Assembly: GCF_947494875.1 (NCBI RefSeq)
Contig: NZ_CANLWM010000009.1
Location: 208,639 to 272,638 of the forward strand
Length of the DNA: 64,000 nt
Reading direction: 5' to 3'
Source of the DNA: an uncultured Williamsia sp.
GTDB taxonomy: Bacteria; Actinomycetota; Actinomycetes; Mycobacteriales; Mycobacteriaceae
Below the pieces are notes generated by a model, which worked only from the letters and a program-made list of their open reading frames with translations, was not told the DNA's origin and made no database searches. How positions within the stretch are numbered: position 1 is the stretch's first letter; every line of letters starts with the position of its first letter. Shown one piece after another: positions 1-9,926 of this stretch. The position numbers and the translations under genes are program-made.

Positions 1-716
1 AGATCGCCGCCGACGATGACGGGACCCGCACAGCTGTCGACCGCATCACGGATGCGGCGTAGCTCGGCGAGCCACAGCCGCGGTTCGTAGGGATACGGCG
101 GCATCGGGTGCACAGACAGCAGCGTCACCGCTGTCGCGTCGGAGAACTGCACCCGCGCCTGCACCGCCGCACAGGTGAACCCCGACAGCGCGTGCGCGTC
201 GTGCAGTGGGTGCCGCGACCAGAGGCCGGTCCCGGCGCCCTGCGGTGCCGCGACCACGAACCGGTACGGCAGGTGGTGGTCGAGACCCGCGTCGCCCAGG
301 GCGTCGCGACACTCCGGGGTGAGTTCCTGGACGCACAGCAGGTCGACGTCGTGTGCGGCGACGGCCGCCACCACGGCGTCGGCGTCGGCCCGTCCGAGCC
401 ACAGGTTCGCCTGCATCACCCGAAGCGCCCCGGGTTCCGGCCGTCGGCGGCGCCAGGATGGGATCAGCGCGCGGCGGTCGTGGACGACGACCGCGGTCAG
501 CACCGCCCCGACAACCGTGGCGGCCCGGCGCCGCCGGGCCGCCGACACCACGGTGGCGACAGGCGCGGTGAGTGCGAGCCACGAGGCGAAACTGGCTGCG
601 GCGACGGGCAGTTGCGCCCTGCCGCGGTAGCGACGCAGAACCGTCGCGGCGCCGGCGACGCCGAGTCCGACGACAACGGCACCGTCGACCGCGGTCGTGC
701 GGCGCGGGCCGGTCAC
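1..716 (-). CDS. Endonuclease/exonuclease/phosphatase-family membrane protein (3' end outside window)
   Basis: Reading the minus strand from the GTG at 716-714 gives an open frame to the window edge, about 238 codons, with no stop. The N-terminal 80 residues are hydrophobic stretches broken by Arg clusters (probably two membrane segments). An EEP-fold domain follows, with MQANLW, a VQELTP metal-ligand motif, HPMPPYPYE and a VGGD that begins the family GGDFN motif. It resembles the next gene upstream (713-1693) in domain order and in the HPxPPYPY signature, so the two are tandem paralogues. Start and previous stop overlap as GTGA, implying translational coupling. The C-terminal SDH catalytic motif would lie outside the window. 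The substrate (nucleic acid, phospholipid or sugar phosphate) cannot be deduced. Confidence 0.8.
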   Translation of the reverse strand, partial: MTGPRRTTAVDGAVVVGLGVAGAATVLRRYRGRAQLPVAAASFASWLALTAPVATVVSAARRRRAATVVGAVLTAVVVHDRRALIPSWRRRRPEPGALRVMQANLWLGRADADAVVAAVAAHDVDLLCVQELTPECRDALGDAGLDHHLPYRFVVAAPQGAGTGLWSRHPLHDAHALSGFTCAAVQARVQFSDATAVTLLSVHPMPPYPYEPRLWLAELRRIRDAVDSCAGPVIVGGD

Positions 717-1693
717 CCGACCGCGAGCGTCGCGACGAGCGCGCGGTGATCGGAGCGGGCGACGTCGGCACTGTGCACATCGGTGGCGACGAAGCCTCGT
801 GAGACGACGTGGTCGATGCCGATGACGGGTCCGTACCATTCGTCGGCCGGGTACGTGGGGAGCCAGCGCCCGCCCGCGGTCTCGGTGGCGTCGGTGTACC
901 CGTCACGCAGGAGATCGCGGAACTGACGGTGGTCCCAGGTGGCGTTGAAGTCGCCGCCGACGAGCACGCGGGCACCCCGCTGGGCGTGTAGTTCGGTGCG
1001 GATCCGCTGCATCTCACCCACCCACCGCGCCGAGTCGTAGGGGTAGGGCGGGATCGGGTGCATCGCGTAGACGACGGTGTCCCCCAGCCCCGGGAGTTCG
1101 ACCGTCGCGCGCAACGAGTTCAGTGCGTAGCCGTCGAGGAGGGTGGTGTCGCGCAGCGGGTACCGGCTGAGGATGGCAGAACCCACCCCACCGGTCCCGG
1201 GCACGACATAGCGGTGGGGCATCAGCGTCCGCAGTGACGAGGCCTCGATACGCGCCGCCGCGTCCGGCGTCACCTCGTTGAGCGTCACCACCGTCGCGTC
1301 GTGATCGGCGACGATCCGGGCGACGGTGTCGACGTCACCCGCGCCGAGCTTGATGTTGCTCTGCACCAGTGTGATCCGCTGTCCGGTGGGCGCGGTGTGC
1401 GCGACCCACAGCGGCACCTGCGTCCACACCCCGGCGGAGACCACGACCACGCCGATGCCCGCGAGGATCCAGCGACGCGCCACCAAGGCCACCACGAGTG
1501 CCACCGCGGTGCCGGCCACAGCGATCGGAACCCCGGCGGTGAGCGCCGTCGAGAAGCGGCCACGGCCGGGATACCAGTGGAGCCAGATCGCGGTGATCCC
1601 GGCGGCGAGCAGCAGCGTGACGACCACCACCGCGATCACCCGCAGCGCCGACGGCCATCGGCGGCGGCGTGCCGACGGCCGGGCCCGCGTCAT
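713..1693 (-). CDS. Endonuclease/exonuclease/phosphatase-family membrane protein
   Basis: 326 aa from the ATG at 1693, which overlaps the glnE stop (ATGA). An Arg-rich N-terminus is followed by about three membrane segments (residues ~15-100). The EEP catalytic fold follows: QSNIKLG, LNEVTP (metal-binding Glu), [19 protein letters not shown] (catalytic Asp/Asn), GIDHV and a terminal SDHRAL. All canonical EEP motifs are present, so it should be an active Mg-dependent phosphodiesterase or phosphatase, with the catalytic domain probably outside the membrane. It lies between glnE and a paralogue in one overlapping transcription unit. That is operon position only; a role in nitrogen control is not implied. 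The exact substrate is unknown. Confidence 0.85.
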   Translation of the reverse strand: MTRARPSARRRRWPSALRVIAVVVVTLLLAAGITAIWLHWYPGRGRFSTALTAGVPIAVAGTAVALVVALVARRWILAGIGVVVVSAGVWTQVPLWVAHTAPTGQRITLVQSNIKLGAGDVDTVARIVADHDATVVTLNEVTPDAAARIEASSLRTLMPHRYVVPGTGGVGSAILSRYPLRDTTLLDGYALNSLRATVELPGLGDTVVYAMHPIPPYPYDSARWVGEMQRIRTELHAQRGARVLVGGDFNATWDHRQFRDLLRDGYTDATETAGGRWLPTYPADEWYGPVIGIDHVVSRGFVATDVHSADVARSDHRALVATLAVG

Positions 1694-4600
1694 CCGCCGA
1701 ACACCTTGAGCACGACCGCTTTCGCCCGCCGTGTCACGCGCAGGTAGTTGTCGAGGAACTCCGCCGCCTGGTCCTCGGGCCAGCCCGCGGCGTAGGCGAC
1801 GGCGCGCAGTTGCTGACCCGGCGCAGGCAGCTGATCGATCGCCTTGCCGCGGACCAGGACGATGGCGTTGCGCGCGGCGGTCGCGGTCAGCCACGCCTCC
1901 TTGAGCAACGTCACGTCGGTCTCGCTGAGGATCTCGGCCGACCCGATCGCGTCCAGTGTCTGCAGCGTGGAGGTGTTGTGCAGCGACGGCAGGCGGTGGC
2001 CGTGACGCAACTGCAGGAGCTGCACGGTCCATTCGACGTCGGCCAGACCGCCGCGGCCGAGTTTGGTGTGGGTGTGCGGATCGGCGCCGCGGGGAAGCCG
2101 TTCGGCGTCGATGCGGGCCTTGATGCGTCGGATCTCGCGGACGGCGTCGGGCGACACCCCGCCCTCGGGGTACCGGGTCTTGTCGGCCATGTGCAGGAAC
2201 GCCATCCCCAGGTCCGGGTCGCCGGCGACCGGGTGTGCCCGCAGCAGGGCCTGGATCTCCCACGGCTGCGCCCACTGGCGGTAGTAGGCCTCGTAGGCGG
2301 CGAGGGTGCGCACGACGGGGCCGTTGCGGCCCTCGGGGCGCAGGCCGGTGTCGATCTCCAGCGGCGGGTCCGCGCTCGGTGTGCTCAAGACGGTCCGTAC
2401 GCGCTCGGCCACGGTGTTGGCCCAGCGGACCGCGCGAGCCTCGTCCGCGGCCCCGTCGGGCCGGCAGACGAACAGGACGTCGGCGTCGGAGCTGTACCCG
2501 AGCTCACCGCCACCGAGGCGGCCCATGCCGATGACCGCGATCCGCGCCGGCGCCGCCTCGTCGTCGCGGAGCGAGTCCGCGATGACCGCCTGCAGCGCCG
2601 CGTTCAACACGGCGGCCCACACGCTCGACAGCGCCTCGCAGACCGCGGGGACGTCCAGCATGCCGAGGATGTCGGCGGAGGCGACCCGCACGAGCTCGGC
2701 GCGACGCAACGAGCGGGCGGCGGCGATGGCGCGCTTGGGATCCCGATGGCGGCGGGCCGAGGCGACGAGCCCGTTGGCGACGTCGCGCAGGGCGACCTCG
2801 ACGAGCTTCGGTCCGGTCGCCGAGTCGGCGTAGAGCCGGATGACCTCGGGCGAGCGGATGACGAGATCGGAGATGTAGGCGGAGGTGCCGAGCACCCGCA
2901 TCAGGCGTTCGGCGACCAGGCCGTCGTCCCGCAGGAGCCGCAGGAACCAGTCCTGGTCGGCGAGCTCGTCGCACAGTCGTCGGTAGTTCAGCAGTCCGGC
3001 GTCGGGGTCGGGGGTGTTGCTGATCCACTCCAGCAGGGTCGGGAGCAGCAGCTCCTGGATGCGTCCGCGCCGGCCCCGCATCCCGGTGAGCGCACGCAGA
3101 TGACTCAGGGCGTGTTGGGGTTTCGCGTATCCCAGCGCGGCCAGGCGGCGGGTCGCGGCCTCGTCGGACAACCGCAGACCGTCGACGTCGAGGCGGCTCA
3201 CCGACTCGAGCAATGGCCGGTAGAACAGCTTCTCGTGCAGTCGGCGGACCCGCTGCGACTGCCGACGGATCTCGGCGCGCAGCGAATCGGCGGCGTCGAG
3301 ATCGCCCTCGGGGCGGATGTGGGCCGACCGGGCGAGGAACCGCAGCGCCTCGGTGTCGTCGAACTCCGGGAGCAGATGTGTCCGTTTGAGTTTGGTCAAC
3401 TGCAGTCGGTGCTCGAGGAGGCGGAGGAACTCGTACGACGCGGTGAGGTTCGCGGCGTCGTCGCGGCCCACGTAGCCGCCGGCGTTCAGCGCGGCGAGGG
3501 CGTCGACGGTGGAGGCCACGCGCAGCGACTCGTCGGTGCGTCCGTGGACCAGCTGCAGCAACTGCACCGCGAACTCGACGTCGCGGATGCTGCCCCGGCC
3601 CAGTTTCAGCTCCCGCGAGCGCAGTTCGGGCGGGACGTTGCTCTCGACGCGTCTGCGCATCGCCTGGACCTCGTGCACGAAGTCCTCACGTTCACACGCC
3701 TCCCACACCATCGGGGCAACCGCGTGCAGGTACTCCCACCCCAGCGCCATGTCGCCGGTCATGGGACGCGCCTTGAGCAGCGCCTGGAACTCCCAGGTCT
3801 TGGCCCAGCGCTGGTAGTAGGCCAGATGCGAGGTGAGCGTCCGGGTGAGCGCACCCGCCTTGCCCTCGGGCCGCAGGGCCGCGTCGACCTCGAAGAACGC
3901 GAGGGACCCGATGCGCATCATCTCCCCCGCGATCCGGGCCGACACCCCGTCGGCCGGTTCGGCGACGAACACCACGTCGACATCGCTGACGTAGTTCAGT
4001 TCGCGCGCACCGCATTTGCCCATCGCGATGACAGCGAGCCGTACGGGGACGTCGTCCTCGCCGCACACCGTCCCGATCGCGACGGCGAGCGCCGCGGTGA
4101 GTGCGGCGTCGGCGAGGTCGGCGAGGTAGCGACCCACCTCGGGGAACCACACGACGGGCTCGTCCTCGACCGCCGGCGCCACATCACGGGCGGCCATCTG
4201 CAGCAGCAGGTCGCGATAGGCCGTCCGCAGGGCGACGACGGCCTGGGGACCGGTGATGCGTGCGCGACACACGCGGTCCTCGGCGCCGACATCCTCGCCG
4301 ACGGCGGGCACCGCGTCGACGGCGGCGAGTATCGAGCGTTGCATCTCGTCGGCGTCCGGCAGCGTGTCCCTCAGGAGCAGGCGCCAGGTCGTCGACTCCG
4401 CGACGAGATGGTCGCCGAGGGGCTCCGACGCCCCCAGCACCGCGAACAGCCGGCCCCGCAGGGTGACGTCCTCACGCAACGCCTTCTCGAGCCCCGACCA
4501 GTCGTCGACGACGTCCCGCAGTCGCATGAGGGTGCGCAACGCGAGATCGGGATCGGGCGCACGCGACAGCGACCAGAGCAGCGCGAGATCGGCCGTGGTG

Positions 4601-4698
4601 GTCCACCCGAGCTCGGCGAGCGCGGCCGGTGCCGACTCGTCGATCAGTCCGAGACGCGCCGGACCCGGCACGACGGTCCGCGACACAGGAGAACTCAC
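1690..4698 (-). CDS. glnE: Bifunctional glutamine synthetase adenylyltransferase/adenylyl-removing enzyme
   Basis: 1002 aa, the usual GlnE length, from a GTG start. It carries both nucleotidyltransferase domains in the expected order. The N-terminal de-adenylylating half has [18 protein letters not shown] near residue 226. The C-terminal adenylylating half has [20 protein letters not shown] near residue 722. A helical linker separates them. GlnE adds or removes AMP on the regulatory tyrosine of type I glutamine synthetase according to nitrogen status. The gene sits 31 bp downstream of glnA2 on the same strand, the order seen in M. tuberculosis (Rv2222c-Rv2221c), so the two are probably cotranscribed. 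No residue loss was seen. Confidence 0.97.
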   Translation of the reverse strand: MSSPVSRTVVPGPARLGLIDESAPAALAELGWTTTADLALLWSLSRAPDPDLALRTLMRLRDVVDDWSGLEKALREDVTLRGRLFAVLGASEPLGDHLVAESTTWRLLLRDTLPDADEMQRSILAAVDAVPAVGEDVGAEDRVCRARITGPQAVVALRTAYRDLLLQMAARDVAPAVEDEPVVWFPEVGRYLADLADAALTAALAVAIGTVCGEDDVPVRLAVIAMGKCGARELNYVSDVDVVFVAEPADGVSARIAGEMMRIGSLAFFEVDAALRPEGKAGALTRTLTSHLAYYQRWAKTWEFQALLKARPMTGDMALGWEYLHAVAPMVWEACEREDFVHEVQAMRRRVESNVPPELRSRELKLGRGSIRDVEFAVQLLQLVHGRTDESLRVASTVDALAALNAGGYVGRDDAANLTASYEFLRLLEHRLQLTKLKRTHLLPEFDDTEALRFLARSAHIRPEGDLDAADSLRAEIRRQSQRVRRLHEKLFYRPLLESVSRLDVDGLRLSDEAATRRLAALGYAKPQHALSHLRALTGMRGRRGRIQELLLPTLLEWISNTPDPDAGLLNYRRLCDELADQDWFLRLLRDDGLVAERLMRVLGTSAYISDLVIRSPEVIRLYADSATGPKLVEVALRDVANGLVASARRHRDPKRAIAAARSLRRAELVRVASADILGMLDVPAVCEALSSVWAAVLNAALQAVIADSLRDDEAAPARIAVIGMGRLGGGELGYSSDADVLFVCRPDGAADEARAVRWANTVAERVRTVLSTPSADPPLEIDTGLRPEGRNGPVVRTLAAYEAYYRQWAQPWEIQALLRAHPVAGDPDLGMAFLHMADKTRYPEGGVSPDAVREIRRIKARIDAERLPRGADPHTHTKLGRGGLADVEWTVQLLQLRHGHRLPSLHNTSTLQTLDAIGSAEILSETDVTLLKEAWLTATAARNAIVLVRGKAIDQLPAPGQQLRAVAYAAGWPEDQAAEFLDNYLRVTRRAKAVVLKVFGG

Positions 4699-4729
4699 GC
4701 CACAGACGGTAGCGGGAGCGCCGAACGGT

Positions 4730-6070
4730 CTACAGCGACAGGTAGCGACCGAGCTCGAACGGGGTGACCCGGCTGCGGTACTCGTTCCATTCCGTCCACT
4801 TGTTGCGGAGGAAGTAGTCGAAGACGTGCTCGCCGAGCGCCTCGGCGACCAGCTCGGAGGACTCCATCGCCTTGAGCGCCTCGGCGAGGCTGCCGGGCAG
4901 CTCGGTGTAGCCCATCGTGCGACGCTCGGCCGAGGTGAGGGCCCAGACGTCGTCCTCGGCCTCGTCGGGGAGCTCGTACTTCTCGGCGATGCCCTTCAGA
5001 CCGGCCGCGAGCAGCACCGCGAACGTCAGGTAGGGGTTGCAGGCCGAGTCGGGGCTGCGGACCTCGATGCGGCGCGACGACGCCTTGTTCGGCGTGTACA
5101 GCGGGAGCCGGATGAGTGCCGAGCGGTTGGCGCCACCCCACGTCGCCGCGGTCGGGGCCTCGCCGCCGTGGATGAGGCGCTTGTAGCTGTTCACCCACTG
5201 GTTGGTGACGGCGCTGATCTCGGGTGCGTGCGTGAGGATGCCGGCGATGAACTGCTTGCCGGTGTCCGACAGCTGCATCGGGTCGTCGGGGTTGTGGAAG
5301 GCGTTGGTGTCGCCCTCGAACAGGCTCATGTGGGTGTGCATCGCCGAGCCGGCGTGGTCGGAGAGCGGCTTGGGCATGAACGTGGCCCAGACACCCTCAC
5401 CGATCGCGACCTCCTTGACGATGTAGCGGAAGGTCATGACGTTGTCGGCCATCGACAGCGCGTCGGCGTAGCGCAGGTCGATCTCCTGCTGACCCGGAGC
5501 GCCCTCGTGATGCGAGAACTCGACCGAGATGCCCATCGACTCCAGCGCGTCGATGGCGTGCCGACGGAAGTTGGGGGCGCTGCCGTGGACCACCTGGTCG
5601 AAGTAGCCGCCACCGTCCGCCGGGGTGGGCGGGGTGCCGTCGGTCGGCGCGTCCTTCATGAGGAAGAACTCGATCTCGGGATGCACGTAGCAGGTGAACC
5701 CCTGGTCGGCGGCCTTGTTCAGCTGGCGGCGCAGGACATGGCGGGAGTCCGCCCACGACGGGGTGCCGTCCGGCATGGCGATGTCACAGAACATGCGGGC
5801 CGAGTGGTGCTTGCCCTGGCTGGTCGTCCACGGCAGGACCTGGAAGGTCGACGGGTCCGGCTTGGCGATGGTGTCGGCCTCGGAGACGCGCGAGAAGCCC
5901 TCGATCGACGAGCCGTCGAAGCCGATCCCCTCGGCGAATGCACCCTCGAGTTCGGCCGGTGCGATCGCCACGGACTTGAGGTATCCGAGCACGTCGGTGA
6001 ACCAGAGCCGGACGAAGCGGATGTCACGTTCCTCCAGCGTGCGGAGGACGAACTCCTTTTGGCGATCCAT
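4730..6070 (-). CDS. glnA2: Type I glutamine synthetase, GlnA2 class
   Basis: 446 aa, matching M. tuberculosis GlnA2 in length and in the N-terminal [17 protein letters not shown]. It makes glutamine from glutamate, ammonia and ATP in the cytosol. Visible signatures are [10 protein letters not shown], the [10 protein letters not shown] metal/ammonia site, [14 protein letters not shown], and NRSALIR. The adenylylation-loop position reads [14 protein letters not shown], which differs from the GlnA1-type NLY loop. Regulation by the adjacent GlnE is therefore uncertain even though the two genes are linked. A weak GAGG lies only two bases from the ATG, inside the palindrome AGCCTCAGAGGCT (6071-6083). 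Confidence 0.95.
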   Translation of the reverse strand: MDRQKEFVLRTLEERDIRFVRLWFTDVLGYLKSVAIAPAELEGAFAEGIGFDGSSIEGFSRVSEADTIAKPDPSTFQVLPWTTSQGKHHSARMFCDIAMPDGTPSWADSRHVLRRQLNKAADQGFTCYVHPEIEFFLMKDAPTDGTPPTPADGGGYFDQVVHGSAPNFRRHAIDALESMGISVEFSHHEGAPGQQEIDLRYADALSMADNVMTFRYIVKEVAIGEGVWATFMPKPLSDHAGSAMHTHMSLFEGDTNAFHNPDDPMQLSDTGKQFIAGILTHAPEISAVTNQWVNSYKRLIHGGEAPTAATWGGANRSALIRLPLYTPNKASSRRIEVRSPDSACNPYLTFAVLLAAGLKGIAEKYELPDEAEDDVWALTSAERRTMGYTELPGSLAEALKAMESSELVAEALGEHVFDYFLRNKWTEWNEYRSRVTPFELGRYLSL

Positions 6071-6260
6071 AGCCTCAGAGGCTAGGAGCGCGCTGTTAAA
6101 TCCGTGTTACGACGCCACGCCGATATCGAATCCGTTGTTGTGAGGCCCAAAGAACTGCACCCACGCCGCCACCGCGTCCGCGTTTCGCCCGCGCGATTCG
6201 CCGGGCGAATCCGACCTCGGGTGGCGAACCCGCCACATCGCGGGCGAGGAGATCAGGCGG
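6071..6260 (-). promoter_or_regulatory. glnA2-glnE promoter region with a GlnR-like site
   Basis: This 190-bp gap has no gene and is the only upstream region for glnA2. On the minus strand, positions 6110-6095 read GTAACACGGATTTAAC. That fits the AC-N9-AC (GTnAC-N6-nnAAC) layout described for actinobacterial GlnR boxes. A perfect 13-bp palindrome AGCCTCAGAGGCT at 6071-6083 touches the glnA2 start codon and could mask ribosome entry. GlnR control is an inference from the motif and the gene's function. A single loose match could occur by chance. Confidence 0.4.
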
Positions 6261-7862
6261 TCAGCAGGTCAGTCCCTCGGCGGGCGGGGTGAGGTCGACG
6301 AGGTAGCGGGTGAGGGGGCCGTCGAGGCAGTCGTCGCCCTCGAACGAGGCGGTGTGCTGCGTTCCGCGGAACGTCACGAGCCGGGCGTTCAGCTGCTTCG
6401 CGAGCGAGACGCCGGCCGCATACGGGGTGGCCGGGTCGTCGGTGGTCGACACGACGACGGTGGTCGCCAGACCCGGCGCGCTGATCCGGTGCGGCTGCGA
6501 GGTCGGCGGCACCGGCCAGAACGCGCACTCGTCGGCGGCGCCGCGACCCGATCCGCGCCCGTCGTCACGGAAGGGGGCCGTGCGACGCAACTCGGTGTCG
6601 AGGCGGTCGATGGTGGCGCGGTCGGTGATGGCCGGCCCGTCGACGCAGCGGATCGCGGTGAACGCGTCGGCGGTGGTGTCGTACTTCCCCGAGCGGTCGC
6701 GGCCCTCGTACAGGTCGGCCAGCCGCAGCATCGTGTCCCCGCGACCGTCGGTGAGCTCCGCGAGCGCGTCGCGCAGGTACTTCCACAGGGACGGTGTGTA
6801 CAACGCCTGACCCGTCGCCGTGATCGCGTCCCCATAGGTCAGTCCGCGCGGGTCCCGGGTGCTCGCCGGGCGTCCGATGAGCGAGCGCACCAGCGTCACG
6901 TAACGCTCGGTCGCGCGGGCAGGATCGCTGCCCAGAGCGCACCCCCGCCTCGTCACGCAGTCGGCGGCGAAGCCGTCGAAGGCGCTCTGGAACCCGGTGT
7001 TCTGGGCGACGATGTCGTCGACCGGGTTCGTCGACGGGTCGACGGCGCCGTCGTTGACCATGGCCCGTACCCGCGTCGGGTACCGCTCGGCGTATCGCGC
7101 ACCGATCAGCGTGCCGTAGGAGTACCCGAGGTAGTTGATCTGCTGCTGGCCGAGTGCGCCGCGCAGGACGTCGATGTCGTCGATGACGTCGCTGGTGCCC
7201 AGGTGGGCGAGGAACTCCCGGCCGAGCGCGGACAGGCACTCCTGCCCGACGGCGGCGTTGCGCTGTTCGGTCGCCGTGATGCCCGCCGGCGACGTGTCCA
7301 CCCAGTCCCGGGCCCGCACCGCGTCACGCTGCGCGTCAGTGCGGCATCGCACCGCGGGGGTCGAGCGGCCGACACCCCGCGGGTCGAACCCGATGATGTC
7401 GAGGGAGTCCCCCACCGGGATCCGCGCGAACTGCGCGGCGGTTCCGGCCATGTAGTCGACACCGGAGACACCGGGCCCGCCCGGGTTGGTGATCAGCACC
7501 CCGGTCGACTCCTTCGCCGCCCGCAGCCGGAAGACGGCCAACGAGGCGGTGGCGCCGTCGGGGCGGTCGTAGTCGACGGGCACGGTGAGCCGCCCGCAGT
7601 CGCTGCGATCGGGTGGGTAGTCGCCGTCGGGTGCCATGTCGGCGCACGTCCCCCACGCGATGCGCTGCGTGTAGTAGCGGGCCAACGGGCCCGATGCCGG
7701 AGACGGTCGGGTCGCACTCACGGTCGACGACGCCGACGAACCGACCGCCTCGGGGCCCAGCCGCGCGACCCGGGAACCACCGCACGCCGCGAGCAGACCG
7801 ACACCCAGGACGACCACGACGGCGAGGACGAGCGGGACGCGGACACGCGAGCGGGACGTCAC
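6261..7862 (-). CDS. Secreted lipoprotein alpha/beta hydrolase, CaeA/Hip1-like (tripeptidyl aminopeptidase family)
   Basis: 533 aa with a lipoprotein signal peptide (hydrophobic residues ~10-25 ending LLAACGG, lipid-modified Cys), so it is anchored outside the membrane. The oxyanion loop GGPGVSGVDY and nucleophile elbow GYSYGTLIG (Ser) mark the alpha/beta hydrolase fold. The C-terminal TAP-like domain supplies Asp (STTDDPATPY) and His (GTQHTASFEG). The M. tuberculosis counterparts Rv2223c and Rv2224c (CaeA/Hip1) are cell-envelope serine proteases at the same chromosomal place next to panB; here only one copy is present. The GTG start at 7862 has CACGAT exactly six bases upstream, so the mRNA is probably leaderless. 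It is divergent from panB. Confidence 0.88.
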   Translation of the reverse strand: MTSRSRVRVPLVLAVVVVLGVGLLAACGGSRVARLGPEAVGSSASSTVSATRPSPASGPLARYYTQRIAWGTCADMAPDGDYPPDRSDCGRLTVPVDYDRPDGATASLAVFRLRAAKESTGVLITNPGGPGVSGVDYMAGTAAQFARIPVGDSLDIIGFDPRGVGRSTPAVRCRTDAQRDAVRARDWVDTSPAGITATEQRNAAVGQECLSALGREFLAHLGTSDVIDDIDVLRGALGQQQINYLGYSYGTLIGARYAERYPTRVRAMVNDGAVDPSTNPVDDIVAQNTGFQSAFDGFAADCVTRRGCALGSDPARATERYVTLVRSLIGRPASTRDPRGLTYGDAITATGQALYTPSLWKYLRDALAELTDGRGDTMLRLADLYEGRDRSGKYDTTADAFTAIRCVDGPAITDRATIDRLDTELRRTAPFRDDGRGSGRGAADECAFWPVPPTSQPHRISAPGLATTVVVSTTDDPATPYAAGVSLAKQLNARLVTFRGTQHTASFEGDDCLDGPLTRYLVDLTPPAEGLTC

Positions 7863-8034
7863 CCCGCCATCGTGACATGCGTCCGAGACAGTCCCTTCCT
7901 GCGCGACCCCGGACCGTGTGAGCTAGTCCACAACCCGCAGCTCTAGGGGTGCGATCGGCGCGGTGCCACACTGGTCGGGTCAGCTTCCACCCGGGTACTC
8001 GCGATGCGAGACCCGAGGCACGAAAGGGACGACG

Positions 8035-8886
8035 ATGTCCGACAGCTCCGACGCACCCGTGTACGGCTCCACCTCCACCGACTCCCCGCGGCGCCGCGCC
8101 ACCCGCATCCACCACCTGGCACAGATGAAGGCCGACGGCGACCGCTGGTCGATGCTCACCGCCTACGACTACTCCAGCGCCCGCATCTTCGACGAGGCCG
8201 GCATCCCGGTGCTGCTCGTCGGCGATTCCGCCGCAAACGTGGTCTACGGCTACGACACCACTGTCCCGGTCACCACCGACGAGATGATCCCGCTGGTCCG
8301 CGGCGTCGTCCGCGGTGCGCCCCACGCGCTGGTCGTCGCCGACCTCACCTTCGGCAGCTATGAAGGTGGCCCGGCCATGGCGCTCGCGTCGGCCACCCGC
8401 TTCATGAAGGAGGCCGGAGCGCACGCGGTGAAGCTCGAGGGCGGCGAGCGTGTGGCCGACCAGATCGCCACGCTCACCGCTGCCGGGATCCCCGTGATGG
8501 CCCACATCGGCTTCACCCCGCAGAGCGTCAACGGCCTCGGTGGTTTCCGCGTGCAGGGTCGTGGGGACGGCGCCGAGCAGCTCGTCGCCGATGCGATCGC
8601 CGTCGCCGAGGCGGGCGCGTTCGCGGTCGTGATGGAGATGGTCCCGGCCGACCTCGCCGGTCAGATCACCCGCAAGCTGACGATCCCCACCGTGGGCATC
8701 GGCGCCGGCAACGAGACCGACGCGCAGGTGCTCGTGTGGCAGGACATGGCCGGCATGACCCACGGCAAGACCGCGAAATTCGTCAAGCGGTTCGGTGACG
8801 TGGGCGGCGAATTGCGCCGCGCCGCCGAGCAGTACGCCGACGAGGTCCGTCGCGGCACCTTCCCGGGACCCGAGCACAGCTACTGA
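8035..8886 (+). CDS. panB: 3-methyl-2-oxobutanoate hydroxymethyltransferase
   Basis: 283 aa. PanB transfers a hydroxymethyl group from methylenetetrahydrofolate to 2-oxoisovalerate, the first committed step of pantothenate and CoA synthesis. It has the family signature [17 protein letters not shown] (metal-binding Asp), [19 protein letters not shown] and [11 protein letters not shown] (catalytic Glu), closing with [17 protein letters not shown]. The ATG at 8035 is chosen because a GAAAGGG ribosome site lies at 8022-8028; an in-frame GTG at 7963 would add a tail not typical of the family. The gene is divergent from the CaeA-like gene, the same arrangement as M. tuberculosis Rv2224c/Rv2225. Confidence 0.96.
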   Translation: MSDSSDAPVYGSTSTDSPRRRATRIHHLAQMKADGDRWSMLTAYDYSSARIFDEAGIPVLLVGDSAANVVYGYDTTVPVTTDEMIPLVRGVVRGAPHALVVADLTFGSYEGGPAMALASATRFMKEAGAHAVKLEGGERVADQIATLTAAGIPVMAHIGFTPQSVNGLGGFRVQGRGDGAEQLVADAIAVAEAGAFAVVMEMVPADLAGQITRKLTIPTVGIGAGNETDAQVLVWQDMAGMTHGKTAKFVKRFGDVGGELRRAAEQYADEVRRGTFPGPEHSY

Positions 8887-8948
8887 CCCGCCCGCCGCCC
8901 GCGGGCGTTCTGTCGGGATCGGGGCGGCGCACTTGGCATGATGGACCC

Positions 8949-9926
8949 ATGCGTGAGCTGTATCCCCCGATCGAGCCGTACTCCACCGAGATGCTCGACG
9001 TCGGTGAGGGACAACGGATCCACGTCGAGTGCAGCGGTTCTCCCGACGGGAAGCCCGTCGTGTTCGTGCACGGTGGTCCCGGTGGGGGCACGTCACCGGA
9101 GCAGCGTCGGTTCTTCGACCCCGCGGCCTACCGGATCGTGCTGTTCGACCAGCGCGGGTGCGGGCGGTCGACGCCGCACATCGCCGATGGTGCCGACCTG
9201 TCGGTGAACACCACCGATCGGCTCGTCGCGGACATGGAGCGCATCCGCACCCACCTCGGGATCGACCGGTGGCAGGTGTTCGGTGGATCGTGGGGGTCGA
9301 CGCTGGGCCTGACGTACGCGCAGACGCACCCCGAGCGGGTGACGGAACTGGTGCTGCGCGGCATCTTCCTGCTGCGGCGCGGCGAGATCGACTGGTACTA
9401 CAACGGCGGCGCCGCACACCTGTACCCCGACCTGTGGGAGCACTATCTCGCGCCCGTCCCGGAGGCCGAGCGCGACGGTGATCTCGTCGCCGCCTACGCG
9501 CGACTTCTCGCCTCCGACGACCGGTCGACGGCCGAGGCCGCCGCGACAGCGTGGACGAACTGGGAGCAGTCCACCAGCCACCTGCTCCCCCGTCCCGACG
9601 ACGGCGAGGTGGACGTCCGCTTCGACCTCGCGTTCGCCCGGATCGAGAACCACTACTTCACCCACGGCGGTTTCCTCGACGACGGCCAACTGCTGCGCGA
9701 CATCGACCGCATCGCGCACATCCCGGGGGTGATCGTCCAGGGTCGCTACGACGTCGTCTGCCCCGTCCGCAGCGCGTGGGATCTGCACCGCGCGTGGCCG
9801 TCGGCCGCGCTGCACATCGTCGACGACGCGGGGCACTCCTCGTTCGAGAAGGGCATCGTGCACCACCTCGTCGAGGCCACCGACGGCTTCCGCGACACCG
9901 ACACCCGGGAAGGGGTCACGGCGTGA
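8949..9926 (+). CDS. pip: Proline iminopeptidase
   Basis: 325 aa cytosolic serine peptidase (family S33) that removes N-terminal proline from peptides. The motifs are complete: HGGPGGGTSPEQRRFFDP oxyanion loop, FDQRGCGRSTPH, nucleophile elbow GGSWGSTLGL, YDVVCPVRSAWDL (Asp) and DAGHSSFE (His). The length is typical. The ATG is preceded at exactly six bases by CATGAT (8937-8942), a probable -10 element, so the transcript is likely leaderless. The stop overlaps the next start as GTGA, coupling it to the CYTH-CHAD gene. Confidence 0.93.
   Translation: MRELYPPIEPYSTEMLDVGEGQRIHVECSGSPDGKPVVFVHGGPGGGTSPEQRRFFDPAAYRIVLFDQRGCGRSTPHIADGADLSVNTTDRLVADMERIRTHLGIDRWQVFGGSWGSTLGLTYAQTHPERVTELVLRGIFLLRRGEIDWYYNGGAAHLYPDLWEHYLAPVPEAERDGDLVAAYARLLASDDRSTAEAAATAWTNWEQSTSHLLPRPDDGEVDVRFDLAFARIENHYFTHGGFLDDGQLLRDIDRIAHIPGVIVQGRYDVVCPVRSAWDLHRAWPSAALHIVDDAGHSSFEKGIVHHLVEATDGFRDTDTREGVTA

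Noticed and set aside
1669..4767. 1032-codon open frame on the plus strand opposite glnE
   Set aside because: Arg/Gly/Val/Gln-rich translation without domains; a typical high-GC mirror frame of the real minus-strand glnE.
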